A stretch of 64,000 nt of DNA from Methanothrix sp. (GTDB taxonomy: Archaea; Halobacteriota; Methanosarcinia; Methanotrichales; Methanotrichaceae). The notes beneath the pieces are model-generated. The model did not search any database. It saw only the letters and a program-made list of their open reading frames with translations, and was not told the DNA's origin. Shown in pieces: positions 17,069 through 25,981 of this stretch (positions are counted from its first letter, which is position 1; the number at the start of each line of letters is the position of its first letter). Both the position numbers and the translations under genes were made by a program. The stretch spans positions 93,290-157,289 of the forward strand of contig NZ_JASFYM010000002.1 in NCBI RefSeq assembly GCF_030055635.1. The letters run 5' to 3'.

Positions 17069-18094
17069 CTATCCGGTGATCTCCAGGATCTCGTGGTAAT
17101 CCATCGCGCTTCTCAGATCCCTCATGCTCACCTGGTAACGCGCTGCAATCGCGTCCATCATACTGAACCAGCTCATCTCACCATCATGAGATGAGAGCTT
17201 CAGGTCGTGGTGCGCCCTGAAGAGGGCGTGAGGATACCCTGGAGATTCGGATGATCCTGAGAACGCGGCTGTTTTTGAGAAAGCAGATGCGACACGTCCA
17301 TTCATGTAAGACGGAACATCAACCCTGAAGGCCCGATCGCCCATGGGGTGGAACAGAACCATGTAGATGCTGCCCTGCCAGCGCTCCTCCTGAGGATCAG
17401 GATGGACATTCTTTCCGCTGAGATCCACGTACCAAGCCCTTCCAGGCAGCAGGCTCTTCCCGAGCCGTGAGAGATGGTACACCAGAGGCATCGATATATC
17501 TCCCCACGAGAAGCTGCTGGACTTGCTAACGCCCAGAAGATCCACGCCGCGCTCCGATGCTCTCCTTACGATCTCAGCCAAGACCCTGCCGAAAGGGCGA
17601 TCCTTCCATATCGCGAAGCCGCCATCATAAAGAATAAGATCTCCTTCTTCAGATTCAGAAAGCGCTGCATCGAGAGCCACATACTCCTGGAGCTCTCTGA
17701 AGTATGTGGAGATCCTCTCGAGCTCGCTCCCGCGGAGGCTGCTGAGATCGATGTCTCCCATGCCGAGCCTCTCGAGCGGCTCCCCGAACCACTCCATGTA
17801 GGCTCGCCTGTCAGCGACGAAGAGATCATCGTAGGTCACCGTGGTCCTCTCCCTTCTTCTGCCTCTGTAAACCACATACCCTGCACGGATGCGGTTCGCT
17901 TTGACCACGGAGAGATCGCAGACCTTGATGTTGGAGCCGTCGACCGCGAAGATCCTGCCGTCGAACGGCTGCGGCTCCACTGGCACGAAGTCTCTCTTTT
18001 TTATACCGGTCTGGCGCATGAACTCCTCAGGTCCTGTGCTGAGATACCTGATCAGAGATTCTGCTGCTCTCTCAAGACTCGTCCGGGCGCTCAT
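17069..18094 (-). CDS. nurA: NurA-family 5'-3' nuclease
   Basis: 341 residues. NurA works with the HerA helicase to resect DNA ends in archaea. The NurA domain is recognised by [16 protein letters not shown] (metal-binding Asp near residue 50), [12 protein letters not shown] mid-protein, and the C-terminal [14 protein letters not shown] region. The start is ATG at 18094, inside the end of thiC (23-base overlap). herA is not in the window and neighbours are unrelated to repair, so the HerA partner must lie elsewhere. Family call rests on motif pattern only. Confidence 0.75.
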   Translation of the reverse strand: MSARTSLERAAESLIRYLSTGPEEFMRQTGIKKRDFVPVEPQPFDGRIFAVDGSNIKVCDLSVVKANRIRAGYVVYRGRRRERTTVTYDDLFVADRRAYMEWFGEPLERLGMGDIDLSSLRGSELERISTYFRELQEYVALDAALSESEEGDLILYDGGFAIWKDRPFGRVLAEIVRRASERGVDLLGVSKSSSFSWGDISMPLVYHLSRLGKSLLPGRAWYVDLSGKNVHPDPQEERWQGSIYMVLFHPMGDRAFRVDVPSYMNGRVASAFSKTAAFSGSSESPGYPHALFRAHHDLKLSSHDGEMSWFSMMDAIAARYQVSMRDLRSAMDYHEILEITG

Positions 18095-19352
18095 GCTTCA
18101 TGGCCTCTCTCGCTATCCTTATCGCGCAGAGGTCGCTGCACATAGTGCAGGTCTCCACATCGATCCCTCTCCTGTGTCGTATCCTTCTCGCTCTTGTGGG
18201 ATCAATGGCCTCTCTGAACTGTGACTCCCAGTCGAGCCTCGCCCTCGCATCTGCCATCCTTCTGTCCCATGCCCTAGCGCGCTCCCTGACGCCGGGTTTT
18301 GTGAGGTCAGCAGCATGAGCTGCGATCTTCGTCACCACGGTCCCCTCGACGATGTCCTCTAAGGTGGGAAGATCGAGATGCTCGCTGGGCGTGGTGGCGC
18401 AGAGGAAGTCAGCGCCTGCCATGCCGGCGATAAGCCCGCCCATGGCAGCTGTGATGTGGTCGTACCCTGGGGCTATGTCTGTGACGATCGGACCCAGGAG
18501 ATACAGGGGGGCACCGTCTGTGAGGTGCTTCATCGCGCGCACGCTTGTCTCTATCTCATCCGCAGGCACATGGCCCGGACCCTCAACCATCGCCTGTACG
18601 CCAGCCTCTCTTGCCCGCGCAACCAGCTCCCCCAGCATTATGAACTCCATGTACTTCGCCCGGTCGCTCGCGTCCTCTATGCACCCTGGCCTGAGACCAT
18701 CGCCCAGGCTCAGCGTCAGATCGTACTCCTTCGCGATCTCGAGCAGGTAATCGAACTCCTCGTAGTAGGGATTCTCCTCTCCTGTCTCAGTGATGTACTT
18801 CATCGTCAGAGAGCCACCGCGTGAGACCACGCCCATCAGCCTCGGATCCCTGCTCAGGCGCCTAATCGACTCCTTGTTCACGCCGACATGGACCGTGACG
18901 AAATCCACACCATCTCTTGCATGCCGCTCCAGAGCGTTGAACATGCCCTGTGATGTGAGCCTGTTCTCCACAGCGGCCTGGTATATCGGGACGGTTCCAA
19001 CCGGAGCATCCACCTCCCTGATGATCGCCCTCCTGATCTCATCCAGATCCCCTCCAGTTGAGAGATCCATGATCGTATCAGCTCCGGCGTTCACAGCTGC
19101 CAGCGCCTTCTCCACCTCCTCTTTGAGGTTGGAGAGCGAGGGGGATGTGCCGACATTGACATTGACCTTTGTGCAGAGAATCTCTCCGATGCCCACCGCC
19201 CTCTCTCTGGCGCGGCGGGCGTTCATGGGAACCACCACACGCCCTGCTGCCAGGAGCCTCCTGAGCGCTTCCGGATCCACTCCCTCGGTCTCAGCGGCCC
19301 TCCTGAGCGCATCGGGTATTTTCCCCTTTCTTGCGTCTTCCATAAGAGTCAT
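18072..19352 (-). CDS. thiC: Phosphomethylpyrimidine synthase (ThiC)
   Basis: Radical-SAM enzyme that rearranges aminoimidazole ribotide to the thiamine pyrimidine. 426 residues. Conserved segments are [42 protein letters not shown] and [15 protein letters not shown]. The cluster-binding motif CTMCSDLC sits near the C-terminus (Cys402, 405, 409), with the spacing of archaeal ThiC. ATG at 19352 was used; the Met at 19343 is an alternative. The promoter is shared with the divergent MBL-fold gene. An MTH1187-family (possible thiamine-binding) protein lies at 25546. Confidence 0.95.
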   Translation of the reverse strand: MTLMEDARKGKIPDALRRAAETEGVDPEALRRLLAAGRVVVPMNARRARERAVGIGEILCTKVNVNVGTSPSLSNLKEEVEKALAAVNAGADTIMDLSTGGDLDEIRRAIIREVDAPVGTVPIYQAAVENRLTSQGMFNALERHARDGVDFVTVHVGVNKESIRRLSRDPRLMGVVSRGGSLTMKYITETGEENPYYEEFDYLLEIAKEYDLTLSLGDGLRPGCIEDASDRAKYMEFIMLGELVARAREAGVQAMVEGPGHVPADEIETSVRAMKHLTDGAPLYLLGPIVTDIAPGYDHITAAMGGLIAGMAGADFLCATTPSEHLDLPTLEDIVEGTVVTKIAAHAADLTKPGVRERARAWDRRMADARARLDWESQFREAIDPTRARRIRHRRGIDVETCTMCSDLCAIRIAREAMKHERPDES

Positions 19353-19360
19353 GTTACCAT

Positions 19361-19368
19361 TATATATT
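19361..19368. promoter_or_regulatory. Bidirectional TATA element between thiC and the MBL-fold gene
   Basis: ATTATATATTC is nearly symmetrical and is the only TATA-like sequence in the 45-base gap. On the plus strand it would start transcription near 19388-19392, just before ATG 19398. On the minus strand it would start near 19340, close to thiC Met codons at 19352 and 19343. One TATA site may therefore serve both genes. Confidence 0.45.
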
Positions 19369-19397
19369 CAGACGTTATCTGGCCAGAAGGTGTTTAG

Positions 19398-20039
19398 ATG
19401 GTTGAGGTGCATAAGGTTAGCGGTGCGGCCTACGACGGCAACGCGTACCTGGTCATGGCCGAGCGGCCGGTCCTGATCGATGCCGGGATGTTCTCGGAGC
19501 CCACAATCAGAAATATTAGAAGGTTCATGGATCCCGAGGAGCTCGAGATGATCATTCTCACACACTGCCATCACGATCACTCTGCAGCAGCGCCTGCGAT
19601 AAAGGAGAGAACTGGTGCCAGGATACTGCTGTCGAAAGAGGAGATAGGTCTTGTAGGAGATGATCTGGCCACTGTGGCGTACCTCTTCGGCGAGACCGCG
19701 CCGGAGTTTGAGGTTGATATGCCCCTAGAGGATGGCATGGTTCTCGATCTCGGGGATCTGAAGCTTGAGGTCATCCACACGCCTGGACACTCCCCGGGAA
19801 GCATATGTCTCTATGAGCGGCGCGAGGGCATTCTCTTCTCAGGGGATACTGTATTTCCTGACGGTAATATAGGAAGGACGGATCTCTTTGGGGGATCCAC
19901 AGAGGATCTCGTGAGATCAATAGAGAGATTGCTGGAGCTGGATGTGAGCTGCATGTACCCGGGGCACATGGGGATAACGTGCAATAATGTAAAGGCGCAG
20001 ATAAGGGAGAGCCTGAGGTTTGCGAGGAGGTTCCTATGA
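19398..20039 (+). CDS. MBL-fold metallo-hydrolase
   Basis: 213-residue metallo-beta-lactamase-fold protein of the glyoxalase II-like type. The zinc motif HCHHDH is at 56-61, with further ligands in HTPGHSPGS, FSGDTVF (bridging Asp) and MYPGHMG. Length is typical for a single-domain thiolester or lactone hydrolase; the substrate cannot be assigned. It starts at ATG 19398. Its stop lies within a ribosome-binding-site segment that is duplicated before argD. Confidence 0.9.
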   Translation: MVEVHKVSGAAYDGNAYLVMAERPVLIDAGMFSEPTIRNIRRFMDPEELEMIILTHCHHDHSAAAPAIKERTGARILLSKEEIGLVGDDLATVAYLFGETAPEFEVDMPLEDGMVLDLGDLKLEVIHTPGHSPGSICLYERREGILFSGDTVFPDGNIGRTDLFGGSTEDLVRSIERLLELDVSCMYPGHMGITCNNVKAQIRESLRFARRFL

Positions 20040-20046
20040 GCATTGA
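20017..20046 (+). repeat. Direct repeat, copy 1 (ribosome binding site and start)
   Basis: GGTTTGCGAGGAGGTTCC followed by TATGAGCATTGA. It recurs at 20086-20114 with a single base missing, offset by 69 bases. Copy 1 overlaps the end of the MBL-fold gene; copy 2 carries the argD Shine-Dalgarno and first codons. Confidence 0.85.
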
Positions 20047-20107
20047 GACCATGCGGTTATCGAGGAGACAGAGGACGCGCTCAGGGGTTTGCGAGGAGGT
20101 TCTATGA
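20036..20107 (+). CDS. 23-codon reading frame linking the MBL gene to argD
   Basis: It starts at the ATG in direct-repeat copy 1, which overlaps the MBL stop (ATGA), with GAGGAGG correctly spaced before it. It reads MSIETMRLSRRQRTRSGVC and stops at TGA 20105-20107, which overlaps the argD ATG (ATGA). The first three residues copy those of ArgD. It may couple translation between neighbours or be a harmless by-product of the duplication. Translation is unproven. Confidence 0.35.
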   Translation: MSIETMRLSRRQRTRSGVCEEVL

Positions 20108-20114
20108 GCATTGA
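20086..20114 (+). repeat. Direct repeat, copy 2 (functional argD start)
   Basis: Second copy of the segment seen at 20017-20046. It contains GAGGAGGT and ATGAGCATTGATGAG, the argD start region. The near identity suggests a recent short tandem duplication. Confidence 0.85.
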
Positions 20115-21246
20115 TGAGATCATTAAAAGAGAATCGCAGGCGATATTCCAGACATACACACGACAGCCAGTACTGATAGCTCGCGGATCCGGAGCGAGAG
20201 TGTGGGATCAGGACGGGAGGGAGTACATAGACTTCGTTGCAGGTATAGCTGTGAACAACGTTGGACACTGCCATCCGAGGGTTGTGGAGGCCATAAAGAG
20301 GCAGTGTGAGGTTCTAATACACACATCGAATCTCTACTACACAGAGAACCAGGTCAGGCTTGCAGAGGAGCTGAAGTCCCTGAGCGGCATGGATAAGGTG
20401 TTCTTCTGCAACTCGGGCACCGAGAGCGTGGAGGCCGCACTGAAGCTGACGCGCAGAGCAACCGGAAGATACGAGGTCGTCGCTGCGACAGGCAGCTTCC
20501 ACGGCAGGACGCTGGGCGCTCTAGGGCTGACATACAAGGTCAACTACAGGGAGCCTTTCCGCCCCCTCAGCGAGGCAACATTTGTGCCCTACAATGATAC
20601 AGAGTCGCTGAAATCGGCTGTGAGCAGGAGAACTGCAGCCGTGATCCTGGAGCCGGTCCAGGGCGAGGCCGGGGTTTATCCTGCGTCGAACGAGTATCTT
20701 CGGGCTGCCAGGGAGATATGCGATGACAGCGGAGCTATTCTCATCTTCGATGAGGTTCAGACAGGATTCGGAAGAACAGGAAGATGGTTCGCGAAGGAGC
20801 ACAGCGGTGTGATGCCCGACATCATGACCCTGGCGAAGGCGATCGCCGGCGGGCTTCCAATGGGCGCGATGCTCTCCACGGAAAACATCTCCGGCTGCTT
20901 CCAGCGCGGTGATCATGCATCCACCTTTGGCGGAGGGCCCCTGGTATGCGCAGCGGCGCTCGCATCGATATCTGCGATAAGGGATGAGAATCTTGTGAGA
21001 AGATCTGAGGAGATGGGTTCGTACCTGAAGAGAGAGCTCAGCAGGCTCCCTGTAAGCGTCCGCGGGCTTGGTCTGATGGTGGGCGTTGATATAAAGGGAG
21101 ATGCGAGATCTGTTGTGGATGCAGCCCGCGAGAGGGGCGTGCTGCTGAACAGCACTGGCGAGCACACGCTCCGGCTGGTGCCACCTCTTGTGGTCACAAA
21201 AGATGAGATAGATCGCGTGGTGAACGTCATTGGAGAGATACTCTAG
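20104..21246 (+). CDS. argD: Acetylornithine/acetyl-lysine aminotransferase
   Basis: PLP-dependent class III aminotransferase of 380 residues in arginine (and possibly lysine) synthesis. Motifs: [72 protein letters not shown] and the PLP-lysine region [19 protein letters not shown] at 20104 has GGAGGT nine bases upstream and matches direct-repeat copy 2. It overlaps hisC by 17 bases. N-acetylornithine is the likely substrate, but archaeal ArgD enzymes can also act in lysine synthesis. Confidence 0.94.
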   Translation: MSIDEIIKRESQAIFQTYTRQPVLIARGSGARVWDQDGREYIDFVAGIAVNNVGHCHPRVVEAIKRQCEVLIHTSNLYYTENQVRLAEELKSLSGMDKVFFCNSGTESVEAALKLTRRATGRYEVVAATGSFHGRTLGALGLTYKVNYREPFRPLSEATFVPYNDTESLKSAVSRRTAAVILEPVQGEAGVYPASNEYLRAAREICDDSGAILIFDEVQTGFGRTGRWFAKEHSGVMPDIMTLAKAIAGGLPMGAMLSTENISGCFQRGDHASTFGGGPLVCAAALASISAIRDENLVRRSEEMGSYLKRELSRLPVSVRGLGLMVGVDIKGDARSVVDAARERGVLLNSTGEHTLRLVPPLVVTKDEIDRVVNVIGEIL

Positions 21247-22288
21247 ACTAAGACCTGTGCTTTCCAGCCTGAGGCCGTACGTCGCAGGTAGGGGGATCGA
21301 GGAGATCTCCAGGACCTACGGGATACCCCCTGAGAGGATCGTTAAGCTGGGGAGCAACGAGAACCCGTACGGACCGAGCCCTGCCGTCAGAAAGGCGATC
21401 GCTGATGTGCATCTGCATCTGTATCCTGAGGTCGATGGGCTCGTAGATTCGATAGCATCGTACACAGGCTTTCCGGAGAGCCAGGTGCTCGTGGGCTCCG
21501 GAATGGATGGGGTGATCGATACCCTATCCCGCCTCTTCCTGGATCACGGAGTTCGCGCGCTGATCCCGACTCCGACATTCAGCTTCTACGAGATCGTCAC
21601 GACCCTGTGCGGCGGAGAGCCGGTGTTTGTCAGGCGGTCCAATACATCCAAGATTATCGAGCATCTGAGCGATGACAGCATCGGCATGGTCTTCATATGC
21701 TCCCCGAACAATCCAACAGGAGAGGTCATGGATGAGGAAACGCTGCGATCAGTGATCGAGGCAACCGATGCAGTGGTCTTCCTGGACGAGGCATACGTGG
21801 AGTTCGCGGAGAGGAGCATGGTTGATCTGGTGAAAGAGTACGAGAACCTCGTTGTCGGTAGGACCATGTCGAAGGCGTTCGGCCTCGCTGGAGTTCGACT
21901 CGGCTATGCGCTTGCCCCAGAATGGATCGCCGAGGCTTACAGAAAAGCTGCTCCGCCATTCTTTGGTGTCACAACACCTGCGGTTGCGGCTGGAATTGCA
22001 GCGCTGAGCGACCTGGAGCACATGCGGCGATCTGTGGAGAGGATAAAGAGAGAGAGGGAGCTTCTCCTCTCGGAGATCGTGGAGGCGAGCCCGTCGTGGG
22101 GGAACTTTCTTTACATAGAGACCTCAGAGAGGTCTGATGTCATAACAGAGAGGATGCTCAGGAAGGGCATCATAGTCAGGGACTGCAGATCCTTCAGGGA
22201 TGCCGGAGATCACCACATCCGCGTGACCGTTGGAACTCCGGAGCAGAACGCACGGTTTCTTGAGGCCTACAGGGAGCTATGCGGATAG
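21230..22288 (+). CDS. hisC: Histidinol-phosphate aminotransferase
   Basis: PLP-dependent class I/II aminotransferase of 352 residues in histidine synthesis. Motifs: VKLGSNENPYGPSP, CSPNNPTGEV, VVFLDEAYVEF and the PLP-lysine segment GRTMSKAFGLAGVRLGYA, then the C-terminal GIIVRDCRSF and IRVTVGTPEQN. The start is TTG at 21230, inside argD; no ATG is better placed, and the resulting N-terminus (LSSLRPYVAGRGIEEISR) fits the family. It overlaps the next gene by 10 bases, so argD, hisC and the kinase-like gene are probably co-translated. Confidence 0.93.
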   Translation: MERYSRLRPVLSSLRPYVAGRGIEEISRTYGIPPERIVKLGSNENPYGPSPAVRKAIADVHLHLYPEVDGLVDSIASYTGFPESQVLVGSGMDGVIDTLSRLFLDHGVRALIPTPTFSFYEIVTTLCGGEPVFVRRSNTSKIIEHLSDDSIGMVFICSPNNPTGEVMDEETLRSVIEATDAVVFLDEAYVEFAERSMVDLVKEYENLVVGRTMSKAFGLAGVRLGYALAPEWIAEAYRKAAPPFFGVTTPAVAAGIAALSDLEHMRRSVERIKRERELLLSEIVEASPSWGNFLYIETSERSDVITERMLRKGIIVRDCRSFRDAGDHHIRVTVGTPEQNARFLEAYRELCG

Positions 22289-22800
22289 CGCTGACAGGCA
22301 CCCCTGGGACCGGAAAGACCACGGTCTCGAGGCTTCTCCCGTTCAGGGTCGTGAATCTCAATGATCTTGTGAGAGCAGGGATAAGCGCAGGCTTCGACCC
22401 AGAGAGGGAATGCCTGGAGGCCGACATGGATGCTCTTGAAGAAAAGATCAAAGAGATCGAGCGGTCGAGCAGGGAGGATGTTCTTATCATCGAGGGGCAT
22501 TTCGCACATCACTTCGCAGACGAGGCGATAGTTCTTAGGCTTCACCCAAACCTGCTCCGCAGGCGCCTGGAGGCCCGTGGATACAAAGAGAGCAAGATCA
22601 GGGAGAACGTAGAGGCAGAGGCGATCGATCTCATACTGATCGAGGCGCTGGAGCTCTGCTCCACGGTGCACGAGATCGACACAACAGATCTGAGCCCTGA
22701 GGAGGTGGCATCGATCATAACGGCCATAATAAAAAAAGATGTCAAGATGCCCCCTGGAGGCATCGACTGGCTGGGGGATCCGGAGATTGACCTTGGATGA
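22279..22800 (+). CDS. Adenylate-kinase-like P-loop protein (Fap7/hCINAP type)
   Basis: 173 residues with the Walker A GTPGTGKTT at 7-15 and an AAA-type Arg-rich segment LHPNLLRRRLEARGYKESKIRENVEAEA. This matches the archaeal adenylate kinase-like family related to eukaryotic Fap7, which acts in small-subunit ribosome maturation by ATP hydrolysis. ATG at 22279 lies within the end of hisC, and the 3' end overlaps the CDP-alcohol transferase gene. Whether the main role is nucleotide balance or ribosome assembly cannot be told here. Confidence 0.85.
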   Translation: MRIALTGTPGTGKTTVSRLLPFRVVNLNDLVRAGISAGFDPERECLEADMDALEEKIKEIERSSREDVLIIEGHFAHHFADEAIVLRLHPNLLRRRLEARGYKESKIRENVEAEAIDLILIEALELCSTVHEIDTTDLSPEEVASIITAIIKKDVKMPPGGIDWLGDPEIDLG

Positions 22801-23401
22801 TCTCAGAGATGCATCGAGATCGCTCACAGAGCCGGTGGCTGAGATCGTCGATAGGGCTGGGCTGACCCCCAACATGCTCTCAGTCCTCTCGCTGTTCTTC
22901 TCATCTCTTGCATTCCTCTTCTACTACCTCTCAGCCTCTGATCACAGAATGCTCTTCGCAGCTGCAATCATGGTCATGCTCAACGGGATTGCGGATGCTG
23001 TGGACGGCGCGCTGGCACGCAGGATTGGATATGCAGATCGGAGAGGAGATTTCCTGGATCATGTGATCGACAGGTACTCTGATGTGCTTCTGCTATCAGG
23101 AATAATCTTCGCCGGATATGTCATGTGGGAGATAGGCCTTCTCGCGGTCGTCGGTGTTCTCATGACCAGCTACATCGGCACGCAGGCGCAGGCTGTAAGC
23201 CTCAGGAGATGCTACGGAGGCATGCTCGGCAGGGCAGACAGGCTTGTCTTCCTGATCATCGCGACTCTTGCAAATGCCCTGTATCCACACAGGATAGAAG
23301 GCCTCCAGGTACTCGGCTGGATGGTGCTGATCGTCATGGTGCTGAGCCACATCACAGCGATGCAGCGCTTCGTCCACATCTGGAGGAGCCTGGATAGATG
23401 A
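22793..23401 (+). CDS. CDP-alcohol phosphatidyltransferase, probable archaetidylinositol phosphate synthase
   Basis: Integral membrane enzyme that transfers a CDP-activated ether lipid to an alcohol phosphate. The family motif DG-x2-AR-x8-G-x3-D-x3-D reads VDGALARRIGYADRRGDFLDHVIDRYSD. About five membrane segments are visible. TTG at 22793, seven bases after GGAG and overlapping the kinase stop, gives 202 residues; TTG at 22787 and ATG at 22739 are possible alternatives. Inositol-3-phosphate as acceptor is inferred from family resemblance and from the inositol-phosphate synthase at 59006. Confidence 0.85.
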   Translation: MDDLRDASRSLTEPVAEIVDRAGLTPNMLSVLSLFFSSLAFLFYYLSASDHRMLFAAAIMVMLNGIADAVDGALARRIGYADRRGDFLDHVIDRYSDVLLLSGIIFAGYVMWEIGLLAVVGVLMTSYIGTQAQAVSLRRCYGGMLGRADRLVFLIIATLANALYPHRIEGLQVLGWMVLIVMVLSHITAMQRFVHIWRSLDR

Positions 23402-23467
23402 TCAGCACAGCGCCAAGTGACCTACAAAGGTGCCGAGCTCAGTGATACAGCACAGCTGTTTACGCCA

Positions 23468-23522
23468 TGATAGATAGCAGCATGGAGCAAACTCCGGTCT
23501 TCAAGGCCGGAGAGCAGGTCAC
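23468..23522 (+). repeat. Dispersed hairpin element, copy 3
   Basis: Reads TGATAGATAGCAGCATGG, then AGCAAA, then CTCCGGTC-TTCAA-GGCCGGAG and ends AGCAGGTCAC. It lies in the space downstream of the CDP-alcohol transferase but its leading TGA is not used as that gene's stop. Confidence 0.75.
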
Positions 23523-23674
23523 ATAACATGCTTCTGTCATTCGTATCCCCCATGCTAGACAAAATAAGACATTGAAGATCAAAATAATACATTAATACTA
23601 ATAATAAAACATAACTCAATAAATAGATCATTCTTCATGATTTTTACTGCAATCCACAGCACTTATTCAAATAT

Positions 23675-23702
23675 CGTGTGCTTCACACGCCACCTTTATA
23701 TG
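23675..23702 (+). promoter_or_regulatory. Symporter operon promoter with possible operator
   Basis: The TATA-like TTTATATG at 23695-23702 is about 25 bases before the ATG of the small accessory protein, predicting a leaderless transcript. Immediately upstream, over the expected BRE position, CGTGTG-CTT-CACACG (23675-23689) is a perfect 6-bp inverted repeat. That is a plausible regulator site. Confidence 0.5.
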
Positions 23703-23722
23703 CCACAATGAAACACGCTATC

Positions 23723-23842
23723 ATGCATCAGAGGGAGGAGATCTATTTGTTCGGTCTGCCGACTGAGACTCTCATCACGGTAACAATGGTGCCCGGCATC
23801 ATAGCTCTGGTTCTTCTGGGCTGGGCGTTGAGGTGGAGCTGA
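23723..23842 (+). CDS. Symporter small accessory protein (39 residues)
   Basis: Reads MHQREEIYLFGLPTETLI followed by one hydrophobic segment (about residues 17-35, VTMVPGIIALVLLGWAL) and ends RWS. It precedes the sodium/solute symporter and overlaps it by one base (TGATG), so the two are translationally coupled. Small one-helix partners precede several SSS-family symporters in archaea and bacteria, which supports a role in transporter stability or function. The start sits at leaderless distance from the TATA box. Confidence 0.8.
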   Translation: MHQREEIYLFGLPTETLITVTMVPGIIALVLLGWALRWS

Positions 23843-25374
23843 TGGACTTCAACATGGCAATCATTCTCGGCCTGTATCTGGTGGGGCTTCTCGCCATAGG
23901 AGCATGGGCCTCGAGGAAGATCAGATCATCTGAGGACTTCATTGTCGCAGGAAGGGATCTCGGCTTCTGGCTGCTCACACTGATGATAGTGGCAAGCATC
24001 TGCAGCGGAATGACGATCCTCGGGACAAGTGGCCTGGGATACACCGGAGGATGGCCCACGATCTGGGAGCAGATCTTCGTGCCGCTGAGCGCAGCATTCG
24101 TCATCCTCGTGTACGGAACGAAGCTCCATGCGATCTCAGAGCGGATGGGATACATCACCATACAGGACTACCTTGCGCAGAGGTTCTACAGCCAGCGCGG
24201 GCTGCGCGGGCTCTCCGCAGTGGCGGGTATACTTGTATCGCTGATATACCTCGTGGGACAGTACGTGGCCATCAGCATGGTCCTGAGCTGGATGCTCAAG
24301 ATCTCATACACAGATGCGCTGCTGATCGGTGCGATAATAGTGATGATATACACGATCATGGGCGGGCTCTACGCGATAGCCTGGGTCTCTCTTGTGCAGG
24401 GGCTGCTTATAATACTGGGAGTTCTCGCGGTCTCGCCCTTCATAATCCAGGCAGCCGGAGGTCTCACACATGTCAACAACGTGCTTGCAGGCATTGACCC
24501 CAACTACGTGAGGATCTGGTACCCGCAGATGCATCCACCGTATGCGAAATACGCCTTCATGACACCGATGTACCTGGTATCATTCTTCTTCCTGCTCACC
24601 TTCGGGCTTGCGAGTGCTCCTCATGTTATAAACAACGTCCTATCCGCCAGGAGCCAGAAGTTCTTCAAGTGGTCGCCGCTTGCTGCATTTGTTCTGTACC
24701 TAATAGTGATGTATCTCGTCAAGATCTCTGGTTTTGCATCGAGGGCGCTGGTGGAGGAGGGAGTTATAGCGCTTCCGACGAACGTATCCAACCCTCAGGA
24801 TTACGCATTTGTTGTCGCAGCGATGCACATCTTTCCAAACATCGCTGGTCCTCTGGTCGCTGTGATAGTGCTCTCCGCAGTGATGTCCACCACCGACAGG
24901 CTCATGCTCACCATAGGCAGCTATGTCGGATGGGATATCTATAAGATGTTTTTCAATAAAAAAGCATCTGACAGAAGCATAACCCTGGTGAGCAGAGTAG
25001 CGATAGTCTTCTCCGTGATACTGACGCTGATCCTGGCATGGAGGAAGCCTCCTGAGCTTCTGGCCTTCCTGATATGGATGGGGATAGGCATAATGCTCGC
25101 CACGTTCGTGGTGCCGATACTCTCCGGACTCTACTGGAGGAGGGCAACAAGAGAGGGCGCGCTCGCATCCATGTCCCTCGGCCTCATCGGGGCGCTTTTG
25201 GCAGGATGGTACCACTGGTTTGTGTCGCCTCTTCCGGTGCACTTCAGCTTCTATGGATTCTTAATATCCATGGCATCCATGGTGGTTGTGAGCCTTCTGA
25301 CCAGATCACCTCCTGTGGATGTTCTGGATGCAACGATGACAGGCATGTACATACGCCCGAAGAGCAAGCGATAA
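23842..25374 (+). CDS. Sodium:solute symporter (SSS family)
   Basis: 510-residue integral membrane transporter with about 13 hydrophobic segments. SSS-family features are the N-terminal FIVAGRDLGFWLLTLMIVASICSGMTILGTSG (given in parts: FIVAGRDLGFW; ASICSGMT), YAIAWVSLVQGLLI and the sodium-site region VLSAVMSTTDRLMLT. ATG at 23842 overlaps the small accessory protein and has GAGGTGGAG ahead. Related members carry acetate, proline, pantothenate or similar organic anions. Acetate would suit this methanogen, but the sequence does not decide the substrate. Confidence 0.9.
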   Translation: MDFNMAIILGLYLVGLLAIGAWASRKIRSSEDFIVAGRDLGFWLLTLMIVASICSGMTILGTSGLGYTGGWPTIWEQIFVPLSAAFVILVYGTKLHAISERMGYITIQDYLAQRFYSQRGLRGLSAVAGILVSLIYLVGQYVAISMVLSWMLKISYTDALLIGAIIVMIYTIMGGLYAIAWVSLVQGLLIILGVLAVSPFIIQAAGGLTHVNNVLAGIDPNYVRIWYPQMHPPYAKYAFMTPMYLVSFFFLLTFGLASAPHVINNVLSARSQKFFKWSPLAAFVLYLIVMYLVKISGFASRALVEEGVIALPTNVSNPQDYAFVVAAMHIFPNIAGPLVAVIVLSAVMSTTDRLMLTIGSYVGWDIYKMFFNKKASDRSITLVSRVAIVFSVILTLILAWRKPPELLAFLIWMGIGIMLATFVVPILSGLYWRRATREGALASMSLGLIGALLAGWYHWFVSPLPVHFSFYGFLISMASMVVVSLLTRSPPVDVLDATMTGMYIRPKSKR

Positions 25375-25408
25375 CGTCTAATACCAAAATGTATAAGAGG
25401 TGGCGGTA

Positions 25409-25481
25409 GGGCCCGTGGTCTAGGGGTCATGACATCGCCCTTACACGGCGGGGATCACGCGTTCGAATCGCGTCGGGCCCA
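25409..25481 (+). tRNA. tRNA-Val (anticodon UAC)
   Basis: The acceptor stem GGGCCCG pairs with CGGGCCC at 25474-25480, with discriminator A at 25481 and no encoded CCA. The D arm contains TGGTCTAGGGGTCATGACA. The anticodon stem TCGCC/GGCGG encloses CTTACAC with anticodon TAC. The T arm is ACGCG-TTCGAAT-CGCGT. There is no intron. A TATA-like TGTATAAG lies just upstream (25390-25397). Confidence 0.95.
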
Positions 25482-25545
25482 TCGTCACAATCTTCCCTGT
25501 CAGCTCCTCGAAATATTTCTATAGGATGTCACATCATTTATTATC

Positions 25546-25842
25546 ATGATAGTTGCTGAGTTCAGTGTGATACCCATGGGCGCTGGCACAAGCGCCGGCA
25601 GGTACATCCGTGCGGTGCATGAGATGCTGAGAAATTCAGGCATCAGATTCGTGCCGGGGGCGATGTCCACAGCAGTAGAGGCGGATTCGATCGAGCAGGT
25701 CTGCATGATCATCGAGAGGGCGAACAAGATACTGACTGACATGGAGGTGCAGAGGGTGATAACCACTGTGACAATAGACTACAGACTGGACAAGGAGATT
25801 TCGATAGACACGAAGCTGAAGGCCCTGGAGAGGAGGTCGTAA
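25546..25842 (+). CDS. MTH1187 family protein (thiamine-binding-like, DUF77)
   Basis: 98-residue ferredoxin-like-fold protein. It begins MIVAEFSVIPMGAGTSAG and continues ...RFVPGAMSTAVEADSIEQV, the MTH1187/YkoF-related pattern. Family members form tetramers and some bind thiamine or its precursors, so it may serve thiamine salvage; thiC lies about 6 kb away. ATG at 25546 follows the tRNA-Val gene by 64 bases. The ligand is inferred from family knowledge. Confidence 0.88.
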   Translation: MIVAEFSVIPMGAGTSAGRYIRAVHEMLRNSGIRFVPGAMSTAVEADSIEQVCMIIERANKILTDMEVQRVITTVTIDYRLDKEISIDTKLKALERRS

Positions 25843-25981
25843 AGAGTCCCAGGAGCCGGCTCAGAAATTTTGAGAGATGGGACAGGATCAAAGCTCTGCT
25901 GGTAAAGCTTGAGGCAGCATTGAATCGGGAGAGGTCTGCGTATCCAATCCAGGAAGATCCCGCATCTGATCCTCTTGTAAG

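Larger units (their letters stand above)
23402..23722. other. Intergenic region with a hairpin element and the symporter promoter
   Basis: Contains hairpin-element copy 3 (23468-23522), an AT-rich tract (23560-23640), a perfect inverted repeat (23675-23689) and a TATA box (23695-23702). No gene was found. Confidence 0.7.

Noticed and set aside
16919-17194. 91-codon plus-strand frame at the 3' end of nurA
   Set aside because: Half of it is antisense to nurA and the rest lacks protein-like pattern.
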